Of a stretch of 23,864 bases of DNA, positions 1 through 5,617 are shown piece after piece. The notes beneath the pieces are model-generated. The model was not told where the DNA came from. It made no database searches and was given only the letters and a program-made list of their open reading frames with translations. This DNA is from an uncultured Clostridia bacterium (GTDB taxonomy: Bacteria; Bacillota; Clostridia; Christensenellales; UBA1242). The stretch's first letter is position 1, and each line of letters starts with the position of its first letter. The stretch is from assembly GCA_947626155.1 (NCBI GenBank), contig CANQRC010000014.1, positions 1-23,864 on the forward strand, written 5' to 3'. The position numbers and the translations under genes were made by a program.

Positions 1-76
1 GGTTGGCTTGAGTGGACTCGAACCACCGACCCCCACCTTATCAGGGTGGTGCTCTAACCGACTGAGCTACAAGCCA
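1..76 (-). tRNA. tRNA-Ile (anticodon GAT)
   Basis: On the minus strand all four arms fold: acceptor TGGCTTG with CAAGCCA, D-arm GCTC/GAGC, anticodon stem CCACC/GGTGG around loop CTGATAA, and T-arm GGTGG/CCACT around TTCGAGT. The anticodon is GAT, isoleucine. The 5' end is at 76, the discriminator A is at 3, and CC of an encoded CCA end is at 1-2, so the last A lies just outside the window. It is transcribed from a strong promoter at 331-359 through a leader of about 250 nt that carries partial copies of the same tRNA. Confidence 0.96.
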
Positions 77-325
77 TCGTATTAAATTGGTATGTTTTAG
101 CGACTTTTACATCTGTCGATTTTCGGTTAAATTTTCCTTATCAGGGTGGTGCTCTAACCGACTGAGCTACAAGCCATTATTAAGTTTTGCGTGTTTTTTA
201 TGGACTTTACACCTGTCCAAAATCGGCTAAATTTTGCTTACATTTGCAAGTCGAAGAAGCAGGTGTGCAAATGGCGTTCGCTTCGCCCGGCATCATGGTG
301 GTGCAACCGCCATTATTTCAACGCC
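77..325 (-). other. Non-coding leader of tRNA-Ile with degenerate copies
   Basis: No convincing gene is seen between the tRNA-Ile 5' end and its promoter. The spacer 77-135 resembles 178-235 (shared ACATCTG/ACACCTG-like and TCGGTTAAATTTT/TCGGCTAAATTTT blocks), so the leader looks like a roughly 100-bp unit duplicated in tandem and then diverged. A GC-richer patch at about 255-310 can form a GGCG/CGCC hairpin. Its promoter-proximal end (about 284-310) reads on the minus strand like a heavily deleted third copy of the tRNA 5' half. The third copy is inference from a short gapped alignment made by eye. Confidence 0.5.
136..177 (-). pseudogene. Truncated tRNA-Ile copy (5' part only)
   Basis: These 42 bases are identical to 36-77, exactly 100 bp away. 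The copy keeps tRNA nucleotides 1 to about 41: acceptor 5' strand, D-arm, anticodon loop and the start of the 3' anticodon stem. Sequence identity then stops abruptly into AT-rich DNA. It cannot fold into a mature tRNA. It lies in the transcribed leader of the intact gene. Confidence 0.92.
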
Positions 326-330
326 CTTTT

Positions 331-359
331 ATTATAACCATTTCTTTGCAGGTTGTCAA
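331..359 (-). promoter_or_regulatory. Sigma-70-type promoter for tRNA-Ile
   Basis: On the minus strand TTGACA (359-354) and TATAAT (336-331) are separated by exactly 17 bp. Both hexamers match the consensus, as expected for a stable-RNA promoter. It points toward tRNA-Ile, with a predicted start near 325. Confidence 0.85.
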
Positions 360-401
360 GCATTTAACGAAAATTAGTAAAATAATTTTTCCGGATATTT
401 T

Positions 402-468
402 TAGTGATTTTGCCCCCACAGTAAGGCGAAAAAGGCAATTTATATTGAAATTCTTTTAAAAATCACTA
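402..468. repeat. 10-bp inverted repeat abutting a -35 box
   Basis: TAGTGATTTT at 402-411 and its exact complement AAAATCACTA at 459-468 are 47 bp apart. The right arm ends directly against the TTGACA at 469. It could be an operator pair or chance in AT-rich DNA. Confidence 0.35.
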
Positions 469-497
469 TTGACAACGCGTTTTCTGTGTGTTATAAT
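469..497 (+). promoter_or_regulatory. Promoter of the 520-993 lipoprotein gene
   Basis: TTGACA at 469-474 and TATAAT at 492-497 with a 17-bp spacer form a consensus promoter, 22 bp upstream of the start codon. Confidence 0.88.
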
Positions 498-519
498 TCC
501 CCTGAATAGAGGTGAGGAT

Positions 520-993
520 ATGACAAAAAAACTAAAAACAAACATGATTCTTGCGGCATCTCTTCTTCTTGTAAGTGGTGCTGGCTTAGCCGCGTGTGTT
601 GGAATTGGAGCGCAAAAGTCAACTCGTGCAAGAGTCAATATAAACAGCATTCTTGAAGAATACAACTATGAATTGAAGAATGAGGAATACAAAAATTCTC
701 AAATTGCAGAGTTGGAGAAGAAATTGGAAAGCAAGGAACTGACAGCAGAGCAATTCGAGATTGCTGCACACAGCGTTCCTGATTTGCCAACCTCCGAATT
801 TGTTATTCAAAGCGAAACAATACCGCAAAATGTAAAGGTTGAATATCAAGAAAGTCGTGAAGAGTTGAGAAATGGCATAACATGGATGTCCAGTTCGGTT
901 GTATTTTGTGTGCCATTTGGACTTGCCTTTGCAGCTCTGGATAATTCTAGTAAACAAATTGATTCGAAAGAAGCAGCAGTGTCAATAAAATAA
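520..993 (+). CDS. Small putative lipoprotein, unknown function
   Basis: The product is 157 residues. The start at 520 is chosen because GAGGTGAGG lies just upstream. An in-frame ATG at 469 falls inside the promoter. The N-terminus has Lys residues, a hydrophobic stretch and a lipobox LAAC at about residues 23-26, so it is probably exported and lipid-anchored. A charged, probably helical region follows (about 45-80, rich in Glu and Lys). A second hydrophobic stretch lies at about 122-143, which could be a membrane segment. That would make it a two-pass membrane protein instead of a lipoprotein. No family is recognised. It is a single-gene transcription unit with its own promoter and a terminator directly after the stop. 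Confidence 0.75.
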   Translation: MTKKLKTNMILAASLLLVSGAGLAACVGIGAQKSTRARVNINSILEEYNYELKNEEYKNSQIAELEKKLESKELTAEQFEIAAHSVPDLPTSEFVIQSETIPQNVKVEYQESREELRNGITWMSSSVVFCVPFGLAFAALDNSSKQIDSKEAAVSIK

Positions 994-1016
994 AAACGCC
1001 AAAGCGGCGTTTTTTT
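992..1016. terminator. Rho-independent terminator, probably bidirectional
   Basis: The stem ACGCC (996-1000) pairs with GGCGT (1006-1010) and extends into A/T pairs on both sides, followed by a T run. It serves the lipoprotein gene. On the minus strand the hairpin is also followed by T-rich sequence, so it may stop read-through from the GlmU-like gene. Confidence 0.8.
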
Positions 1017-1090
1017 GTTGAAATTTTACACTATTTTTTTATTAAAATTTTTATTTTTTTCTGATTTTTTGCATTTTTGCTGTTATTTTT

Positions 1091-1140
1091 GCTATTTTTT
1101 TGAATTTTTTGCTATTTTTTTTGAATTTTTTGCTATTTTT
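1091..1140. repeat. 20/21-bp T-rich tandem repeat
   Basis: The unit GCTATTTTTTTGAATTTTTT occurs at 1091-1110, again with one extra T at 1111-1131, and begins a third time at 1132. It overlaps the last codons of the GlmU-like gene, so a change in copy number could move that protein's C-terminus. It is low-complexity DNA and no gene is supported here. Confidence 0.7.
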
Positions 1141-1753
1141 CCTTATTTTTTAATAATTTTTCTAAATAAAAATAATTTTCTTTATTTTCTTGCCTCACCC
1201 TGCCTATGACAAAATCGCCCTGCTTTGTGTCCTTTGTAACAGTTGTCCCCGCACAGATATATGTGTTATCCTCAATCTTCACCGGCGCAACAATGTTGCA
1301 GTTGCAACCAATGAAAACATTATTGCCAATTTTTGAGCGCTGTTTGTTTACTCCGTCATAGTTTGCAAAGACCACGCCGCAGCCAACATTCACATTTTCG
1401 CCAAGGTCGGCGTCACCCACATAAGAAAGATGCGCCATTTTGCACCCGTTTGAAATGGTGGCATTTTTCAGTTCCACAAAGGCGCCAACTTTCACATTGT
1501 CGCCCACAATACAGCCCGCCCTGACATTTGCAAAAGGCCCAATATGGCAATTTTTTCCAAAATTGGAGGCAACAATTTTTGAGTTCTCAACCTCACACCC
1601 TTTGCCCAAAACAGTGTCCTCAATTCTTGTGCCAGACCTCAAAATGCAGTTGTCGCCCACGAAACTCTCGCCCAAAATTTGAACATTATCCTCAATCAAC
1701 ACGTTTTTTCCAATAACCGAGTTTTTGTCAATCACAATGTTTTTATTTTTCAT
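1133..1753 (-). CDS. Stand-alone GlmU-like acetyltransferase domain
   Basis: The 206 residues consist of hexapeptide repeats of a left-handed beta-helix. The C-terminal half matches the acetyltransferase part of GlmU: a KMAHLSYVGDADLG segment containing the His used as base in GlmU, then NYDG, GNNVFIG, the VAPV segment and GTTVTKD. By homology it would acetylate glucosamine-1-phosphate on the way to UDP-GlcNAc. GlmU is normally about 450 residues with an N-terminal uridylyltransferase domain. That domain is absent here and not encoded next door. The start at 1753 is chosen because the helix repeats begin there. An in-frame extension to 1978 would run through the divergent gene's promoter and coding region. 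Substrate is inferred; other sugar N-acetyltransferases share this fold. Confidence 0.85.
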   Translation of the reverse strand: MKNKNIVIDKNSVIGKNVLIEDNVQILGESFVGDNCILRSGTRIEDTVLGKGCEVENSKIVASNFGKNCHIGPFANVRAGCIVGDNVKVGAFVELKNATISNGCKMAHLSYVGDADLGENVNVGCGVVFANYDGVNKQRSKIGNNVFIGCNCNIVAPVKIEDNTYICAGTTVTKDTKQGDFVIGRVRQENKENYFYLEKLLKNKEK

Positions 1754-1830
1754 ATTTCCATATATGAATTGTGGCAAAAAAAGTTTAAACAAATAAACAA
1801 CAAATTCGACAATATGCGAAACATTATTTT

Positions 1831-1859
1831 TTGAAAAAAGTGCCCATTTTTTATATAAT
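1831..1859 (+). promoter_or_regulatory. Promoter of the 1882-2196 gene
   Basis: TTGAAA at 1831-1836 and TATAAT at 1854-1859 are 17 bp apart, 22 bp upstream of the ATG. Confidence 0.75.
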
Positions 1860-1881
1860 TTTGTTGTTTGGAGGTGAAAAA

Positions 1882-2196
1882 ATGAGAAATGAGATGTTAA
1901 GAAATTTTGCCCAAAGAGCAAAGCGAAGGCTTGTTGGAAAGGAAGTTTTGCCAAGCATGAAAATAAAGGTGATTTCAAACGAGGATGAAGATTTCAAAAG
2001 CCGCGTTGAGGATTTGCTTTCCCGCGAAGAAGTTGTTTCCAACCCTATGCACTACTTAATTGACGACAAAATTTTTGCAAAAATGAACGAAAGCCAGCGC
2101 GAGCGCTACCTGCTTTCCACACTTGACAAATACACGCGTTTTCGCCAGCAACTTGAAAACGAGCGCGCTGGCTCATATGACAAATTTTGTATGTAA
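1882..2196 (+). CDS. Hypothetical protein, about 100 residues
   Basis: The product is 104 residues and soluble, with no signal peptide or membrane segment. The start at 1882 follows GGAGGTG at the right distance. The N-terminus is basic (FAQRAKRRL). The remainder is rich in charged residues, with a segment NPMHYLIDDKIF followed by an ESQRERYLLSTLDKY helix and a QQLENER tail. It looks like a conserved small helical protein of Firmicutes, but I cannot assign it to a named family. It is divergent from the GlmU-like gene and has its own promoter and terminator. Confidence 0.7.
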   Translation: MRNEMLRNFAQRAKRRLVGKEVLPSMKIKVISNEDEDFKSRVEDLLSREEVVSNPMHYLIDDKIFAKMNESQRERYLLSTLDKYTRFRQQLENERAGSYDKFCM

Positions 2197-2228
2197 AAAA
2201 AGACAGGTTTACTGTCTTTTCTTTTTTT
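2195..2228. terminator. Bidirectional terminator
   Basis: AGACAG (2201-2206) pairs with CTGTCT (2212-2217) around GTTTA. An A run lies on the left and a T run on the right, so it can stop both the 1882-2196 gene and the convergent lipoprotein gene ending at 2233. Confidence 0.85.
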
Positions 2229-2232
2229 GCTT

Positions 2233-3771
2233 TTATGAATGTCTATAAGGTGTGCTTGTAACGCCAAGGAACTGATAATTTTCTTCGCCATACAATGATG
2301 CCGCAAGGCTTGACCTGCACATATAGTAGTTTTCGTCATCATTTCCAGTTCTAGCGCCGTCCTCATCGTCCTCTTCCGCCTCAATGTCGTTTAATTTAGC
2401 GTAGTAGTAAACATATTCGCCATCATATGAAGCCATGTTTTGATCGGTGAAAATTCCCGACTCCATTGTTACAATGGTTTTTGCAACAATCTTGTTTTCG
2501 CCGCCTTTCAAAACAGGGGTTATTTCCGCCCTGTAAATGCTGTTTGCACCAAGCAAAACAACCCATCCGCCATCAACTGAAACAACTCTGTTGTATGAAA
2601 TGTCGCTGCCGCTTTCATCTACAAAACTGATTGTTTTGTCAGAGTCTTTATCCAAAACATAGTGAAGTTGTCCAGCAGACTCATATGCATAGCCCTCTAC
2701 AGCAAGTTTTATTTCCTGATTTTCGGAATACCTTTCCGTCACAATTCTGTAAATTTTTGCTCCGCTCAAACTGCTTCTCTCAACAAAAGTTTCAACTTTG
2801 TGAAAAGTTCTCTCCTCATGAGTTTCGTCGTCAACTTCCACTTCTTTTGTCATCTTGTAAGTTGAGCCGTCTCTTGTGAAGAAAATTTCGTCAAGAAGTT
2901 CGCCGTTCACATAGCCAATTTCTCTGTCAATAAAGGTTAGTGCGCCGCCATTGCCTGCGCCGGCCAGGGCAGAAATTTTCTTTGCGCCGCTGTTAAGGTC
3001 AGAAATTGAAACAGTGTAAACCTCGTTGTAGGTCACATCACTAATATCGCTGTTTTTGGTGTAATACAAAACGCCGTTCCAATCAGTTGTGCTTCCAAGA
3101 ATGGTTTTTTGATAGGTCTTTGGCATTGCAACGCTTGTCACGCCGCTTAAGGTTTGCGCGCCGCCGTTTGTGAGGTTGAGTCTTACAAGGTTTGTGCCGG
3201 CAAGCATCAAGAGGTAATATTTCCCGTCAAACTTCAACACTTCCGCCTTGGTAACAACCTGTCCCAAATCTCTTGTGGAGTAAATTTCTTTTTTATCGGA
3301 GCCGTCAAGCCTGCTTCTATAGAGCGTTGTCCAGCCAAAATTGAATTCTCCGCCCGTAGTCTGCCAGGTGTTTGGCGTAGCGTAGAAAATGTAGTTCCCA
3401 ATCACGAATGAAAAACTGTTTATGCCAGAGTCATTTGTGTAAGTTGCAACCTCGTCGCCAATCTTAGCAACCCCATTTGGCGAGTAGTCAATCCCCTTTG
3501 AGGAAAGTTTTTCCGCGTTCACATTCAGCCTTGCAAGATAAGCAAGTCCTTTTGCCGCATTGTAATCATCACTATTGGACAAAGAGCCAGTGGTTTTGTA
3601 ATTGTCAAACATTCCGTTTCCAAAATAAAGATAATCGCCCACAATTGTGGCCGAAGGTCCGTTAAAATACAATTCGTCGTTTGCGCCAAGAACCGTTCCG
3701 TCACTTCCACATCCAACAAGAATAAATCCTAGTGACAAAACGCAACACAGTATAAAAGCCCATTTTTTCAT
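2233..3771 (-). CDS. Large putative lipoprotein, beta-propeller-like
   Basis: The product is about 512 residues. The ATG at 3771 is preferred over an upstream TTG (3789) that overlaps the GGAG ribosome site. The N-terminus MKKWAFILCC... ends in a lipobox LVGC near residue 21, so it should be lipid-anchored outside the membrane. The rest has recurring blocks such as GDYLYFGNG, GNYIFYATP, GVLYYTKN and GEYVYYYAK, typical of DUF5050-like or propeller blades that alternate with SRLDGSDKKEIYS-type turns. This suggests a ligand- or glycan-contacting extracellular sensor, but the function is unknown. An acidic patch (EAEEDDEDGA) lies near the C-terminus. The promoter at 3795-3823 overlaps a perfect dyad. 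Confidence 0.8.
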   Translation of the reverse strand: MKKWAFILCCVLSLGFILVGCGSDGTVLGANDELYFNGPSATIVGDYLYFGNGMFDNYKTTGSLSNSDDYNAAKGLAYLARLNVNAEKLSSKGIDYSPNGVAKIGDEVATYTNDSGINSFSFVIGNYIFYATPNTWQTTGGEFNFGWTTLYRSRLDGSDKKEIYSTRDLGQVVTKAEVLKFDGKYYLLMLAGTNLVRLNLTNGGAQTLSGVTSVAMPKTYQKTILGSTTDWNGVLYYTKNSDISDVTYNEVYTVSISDLNSGAKKISALAGAGNGGALTFIDREIGYVNGELLDEIFFTRDGSTYKMTKEVEVDDETHEERTFHKVETFVERSSLSGAKIYRIVTERYSENQEIKLAVEGYAYESAGQLHYVLDKDSDKTISFVDESGSDISYNRVVSVDGGWVVLLGANSIYRAEITPVLKGGENKIVAKTIVTMESGIFTDQNMASYDGEYVYYYAKLNDIEAEEDDEDGARTGNDDENYYMCRSSLAASLYGEENYQFLGVTSTPYRHS

Positions 3772-3794
3772 AGTAATAGTAATCTCCAACTTAA

Positions 3795-3823
3795 ATAATA
3801 CAATATTATTGACTCAAAGTCAA
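3795..3823 (-). promoter_or_regulatory. Promoter with overlapping palindrome
   Basis: On the minus strand TTGACT (3823-3818) and TATTAT (3800-3795) have a 17-bp spacer. The -35 box is one arm of a perfect 17-bp dyad, ATTGACT-CAA-AGTCAAT, at 3808-3824. No T run follows, so it is more like an operator than a terminator. It drives the lipoprotein gene. Confidence 0.7.
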
Positions 3824-3830
3824 TAAAAAT

Positions 3831-4526
3831 TCAAATAATCTCCACCAAATTGTTGCCCACAAGGTCGCAAGAGGTCAAAAAATAGGTCACGCCATGCTTC
3901 TGGAGCACCTTGTTTTGTTTAAGATAAGCGTGAAGATGCCCATAAACAACCTTTTTGACGCCATATTTTTCAATTGTGGCGGTGATTTCGTTGTCCTCCT
4001 CGCGCAGCGTGTAAGGCGGATAATGAAGCATGCAAACAATTTCGTCGCCCTCGCCCTGCAACTTTTTTGCCTCCTGAAGAGTCAGTTCAAGGCGAATGAG
4101 TTCTCTCTTATAAATTTTTTCATTTTCCGGCGTCATAGGTTTTCGAGTGTCTGGCAAATTCCAAAGTCGCGTGCCGCAGACAACATATTTTCCAAACTTT
4201 ATGGCGTCATTTTGAATGGCGAAAAAATTTTCAGGCAAAACCGCCCTCACGGCGCTGATGCTCTTCCACCAATAGTCGTGATTGCCCCTAATCATAATTT
4301 TTTTGCCGGGGAGAGTGGAAATAAGGTCAAAATCAGGCTTGGTCTCCTCCAACTTCATTGCCCAAGAGAAGTCCCCCGCCATAAGCACAAGATCGTCATC
4401 CGCCACCTTCGCCTTCCAGTCGTCAAAAATCTTGTCCAAATAGCCCTCCCAAGTTGGGCCAAAGATGTCCATAGGCTTTGGATTGTTGATGGATAAATGT
4501 AAGTCACTTATTGCCCAAATTTTCAT
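3831..4526 (-). CDS. Calcineurin-like metallophosphoesterase
   Basis: The 231-residue protein shows the whole metal-binding set of the family in order: D8-L-H10 near the N-terminus, G51-D52, GNHD at 81-84, H168 in HYPP, and GHLH at 196-199. This predicts a cytoplasmic two-metal phosphodiesterase or phosphatase; the substrate is unknown. The length and the DYWW after GNHD fit the short bacterial subgroup of predicted phosphohydrolases. Its ATG overlaps the stop of the YqeY gene by 4 bp (ATGA), so the two are probably translationally coupled. No separate promoter is seen. Confidence 0.93.
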   Translation of the reverse strand: MKIWAISDLHLSINNPKPMDIFGPTWEGYLDKIFDDWKAKVADDDLVLMAGDFSWAMKLEETKPDFDLISTLPGKKIMIRGNHDYWWKSISAVRAVLPENFFAIQNDAIKFGKYVVCGTRLWNLPDTRKPMTPENEKIYKRELIRLELTLQEAKKLQGEGDEIVCMLHYPPYTLREEDNEITATIEKYGVKKVVYGHLHAYLKQNKVLQKHGVTYFLTSCDLVGNNLVEII

Positions 4527-4948
4527 TGAATGCCCTTTAAAACTTCTTGAACAAGCCTCATGTCCACTTGCCCGTTGTAGTTTGCCTTGAAGTGTTTCAT
4601 AACATTTGGAATGGTTTTGTCAGGAAGAGAGAGAATAATCTTTTTAATTTCTTCGCTTGACAACATTTTTGGAAGATAAGCGCTTGCAATTTCAATTTGC
4701 CTTGTGATGTTTGAAACCTGTTCGGCGTTTCCAACCTTGGCATAATTTTCTTTTTCCTCGGCAAGTTCTTTAATCACCTTTTGGATTATGTTTGAAACAT
4801 CGGCGTCGCCAAATTCTTTCCCCGTTTCGCGCCTAGCAATTTTTTCAAGCATAATTTTGTTCATCAAAACGCTGTAGAACGCGCGCGCAACAGAATCCTT
4901 GTTTTTCATAGCCTCAATGTTGGCTTTTTTAATTTGATCTTCAATCAT
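4523..4948 (-). CDS. GatB/YqeY domain-containing protein
   Basis: The 141-residue protein is full length for YqeY: an N-terminal helix with AMKNKDSVARAFYSVL, a central KEENYAKVGN-like segment, then ...EIASAYLPKMLSSEEI and the small tail domain with GQVDMRLVQEVLKG. YqeY resembles the tail of GatB, the tRNA amidotransferase subunit; its own role is not established. The start at 4948 has AAGGAG at ideal spacing. An upstream extension to 4987 would run through the promoter. In many Firmicutes yqeY follows rpsU; here it leads a two-gene unit with a phosphoesterase. Confidence 0.92.
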   Translation of the reverse strand: MIEDQIKKANIEAMKNKDSVARAFYSVLMNKIMLEKIARRETGKEFGDADVSNIIQKVIKELAEEKENYAKVGNAEQVSNITRQIEIASAYLPKMLSSEEIKKIILSLPDKTIPNVMKHFKANYNGQVDMRLVQEVLKGIQ

Positions 4949-4967
4949 AAAAACTCCTTCACACCTA

Positions 4968-4997
4968 ATTATAAAGCAAAAACGCAAGAAAAATCAA
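4968..4997 (-). promoter_or_regulatory. Promoter of the YqeY operon
   Basis: On the minus strand TATAAT (4973-4968) is preceded by TTGATT (4997-4992) with an 18-bp spacer, about 20 bp upstream of the ATG. Confidence 0.7.
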
Positions 4998-5026
4998 GTA
5001 AAAAGCACATTTTGGGAAAATTGGAT

Positions 5027-5150
5027 GAGATCCTTCATTCCGCATACGTTCCATTCAGGATGACAGCATTGGCGTGGTCACTGACCCCTGTGCTGTCATT
5101 GTGCCCCTCCGCTGTCATTCTGAACGGAACGGAGTGGAGCGAAGAATCTC
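5027..5150. repeat. Dispersed CTGTCATTCTGAACG-type repeat, inverted pair
   Basis: One arm (5027-5066) reads GAGATCC...TGACAG. The other (5112-5150) reads CTGTCATTCTGAACGGAACG...GAATCTC. They are imperfect inverted copies and could form a long hairpin. The same sequence family recurs at 8556-8634 and 8731-8759. It is a non-coding intergenic repeat of the REP/MITE kind. The interval 4949-5221 holds no gene. Confidence 0.85.
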
Positions 5151-5179
5151 AACCTTTTTAATATTTTCTTGTCAGTTTG

Positions 5180-5208
5180 TTGACAAACGAAAATAAATGT
5201 GCTAAAAT
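5180..5208 (+). promoter_or_regulatory. Promoter of tRNA-Met
   Basis: TTGACA at 5180-5185 and TAAAAT at 5203-5208 with a 17-bp spacer, ending 13 bp before the tRNA. Confidence 0.82.
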
Positions 5209-5221
5209 ACAACCATCCTAT

Positions 5222-5298
5222 GGTGATGTAGCTCAGCTGGCTAGAGCGTATGGTTCATACCCATAAGGTCGGTGGTTCGAGCCCACCTATCACCACCA
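5222..5298 (+). tRNA. tRNA-Met (anticodon CAT)
   Basis: The acceptor GGTGATG pairs with TATCACC. The D-arm is GCTC/GAGC, the anticodon stem TATGG/CCATA with loop TTCATAC, the T-arm GGTGG/CCACC, and CCA is encoded. A paired first base and no run of three G-C pairs in the anticodon stem argue for elongator rather than initiator Met. A lysidine-modified tRNA-Ile2 cannot be excluded from sequence alone. Confidence 0.95.
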
Positions 5299-5300
5299 TG

Positions 5301-5321
5301 CAGCCTTAGGCTGTTTTTTTT
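5301..5321 (+). terminator. Terminator of tRNA-Met
   Basis: CAGCC (5301-5305), loop TTA, GGCTG (5309-5313), then eight Ts. It starts two bases after the CCA end. Confidence 0.9.
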
Positions 5322-5348
5322 GACTTTTTATCCATAATGTGTTATAAT
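5320..5348 (+). promoter_or_regulatory. Promoter of the 5368-5580 gene
   Basis: TTGACT at 5320-5325 and TATAAT at 5343-5348, 17-bp spacer. The -35 box begins in the T run of the tRNA terminator. Confidence 0.85.
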
Positions 5349-5367
5349 AAGAAAAGTGGAGGGGAAA

Positions 5368-5580
5368 ATGGGAAAGAAATTGAAAAGTGATAAGCCTTGC
5401 ACATTGTTTGGGGCGTTTAAAGAAATATTGTCACCGCTTGGCAAAAACCCGGCAATAGAGTCCTTTGTTAGTGCGCTTGGCTTGCGCAAAGATGATAAAT
5501 ATTATCAGCGCCAAATTGCGGAAGAGTTGAAAAAGACAAACGAACTTCTTGCAGAACAAAACAAATACTTAGGAAAATAG
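5368..5580 (+). CDS. Small hypothetical protein (70 residues)
   Basis: The start at 5368 follows GGAGGGG; an ATG four codons earlier overlaps that site. The product is basic at the N-terminus (MGKKLKSDK). A middle segment FKEILSPLGKNPAIESFVSAL comes before a heptad-like C-terminal helix (about residues 48-69, with Leu/Ile spacing) that may be a short coiled coil. No family is recognised. It has its own consensus promoter and a terminator, so it is very likely expressed. Confidence 0.72.
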   Translation: MGKKLKSDKPCTLFGAFKEILSPLGKNPAIESFVSALGLRKDDKYYQRQIAEELKKTNELLAEQNKYLGK

Positions 5581-5583
5581 ATA

Positions 5584-5617
5584 AAAAAAAGCACTCAGTT
5601 TAGAGTGCTTTTTTTGT
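5584..5617. terminator. Bidirectional terminator
   Basis: GCACTC (5591-5596) pairs with GAGTGC (5603-5608) around AGTTTA, flanked by an A run and a T run. It lies between the convergent genes ending at 5580 and 5617. Confidence 0.9.

Noticed and set aside
255..310. Possible Cys-rich micropeptide on the minus strand
   Set aside because: A short frame from an ATG exists, but there is no ribosome site, and the stretch is better explained as a degenerate tRNA-type leader.
187..459. Plus-strand ORF of 90 codons over the tRNA-Ile leader
   Set aside because: It runs against the strong minus-strand promoter and across duplicated tRNA sequence, with no ribosome site.
1015..1209. Phe/Leu-rich ORF in the T-rich region
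   Set aside because: Its composition only reflects poly-T tandem repeats; it starts in a terminator and has no ribosome site.
3894..4496. 200-codon ORF opposite the metallophosphoesterase
   Set aside because: It is antisense to a gene with all catalytic motifs and has no family features of its own.
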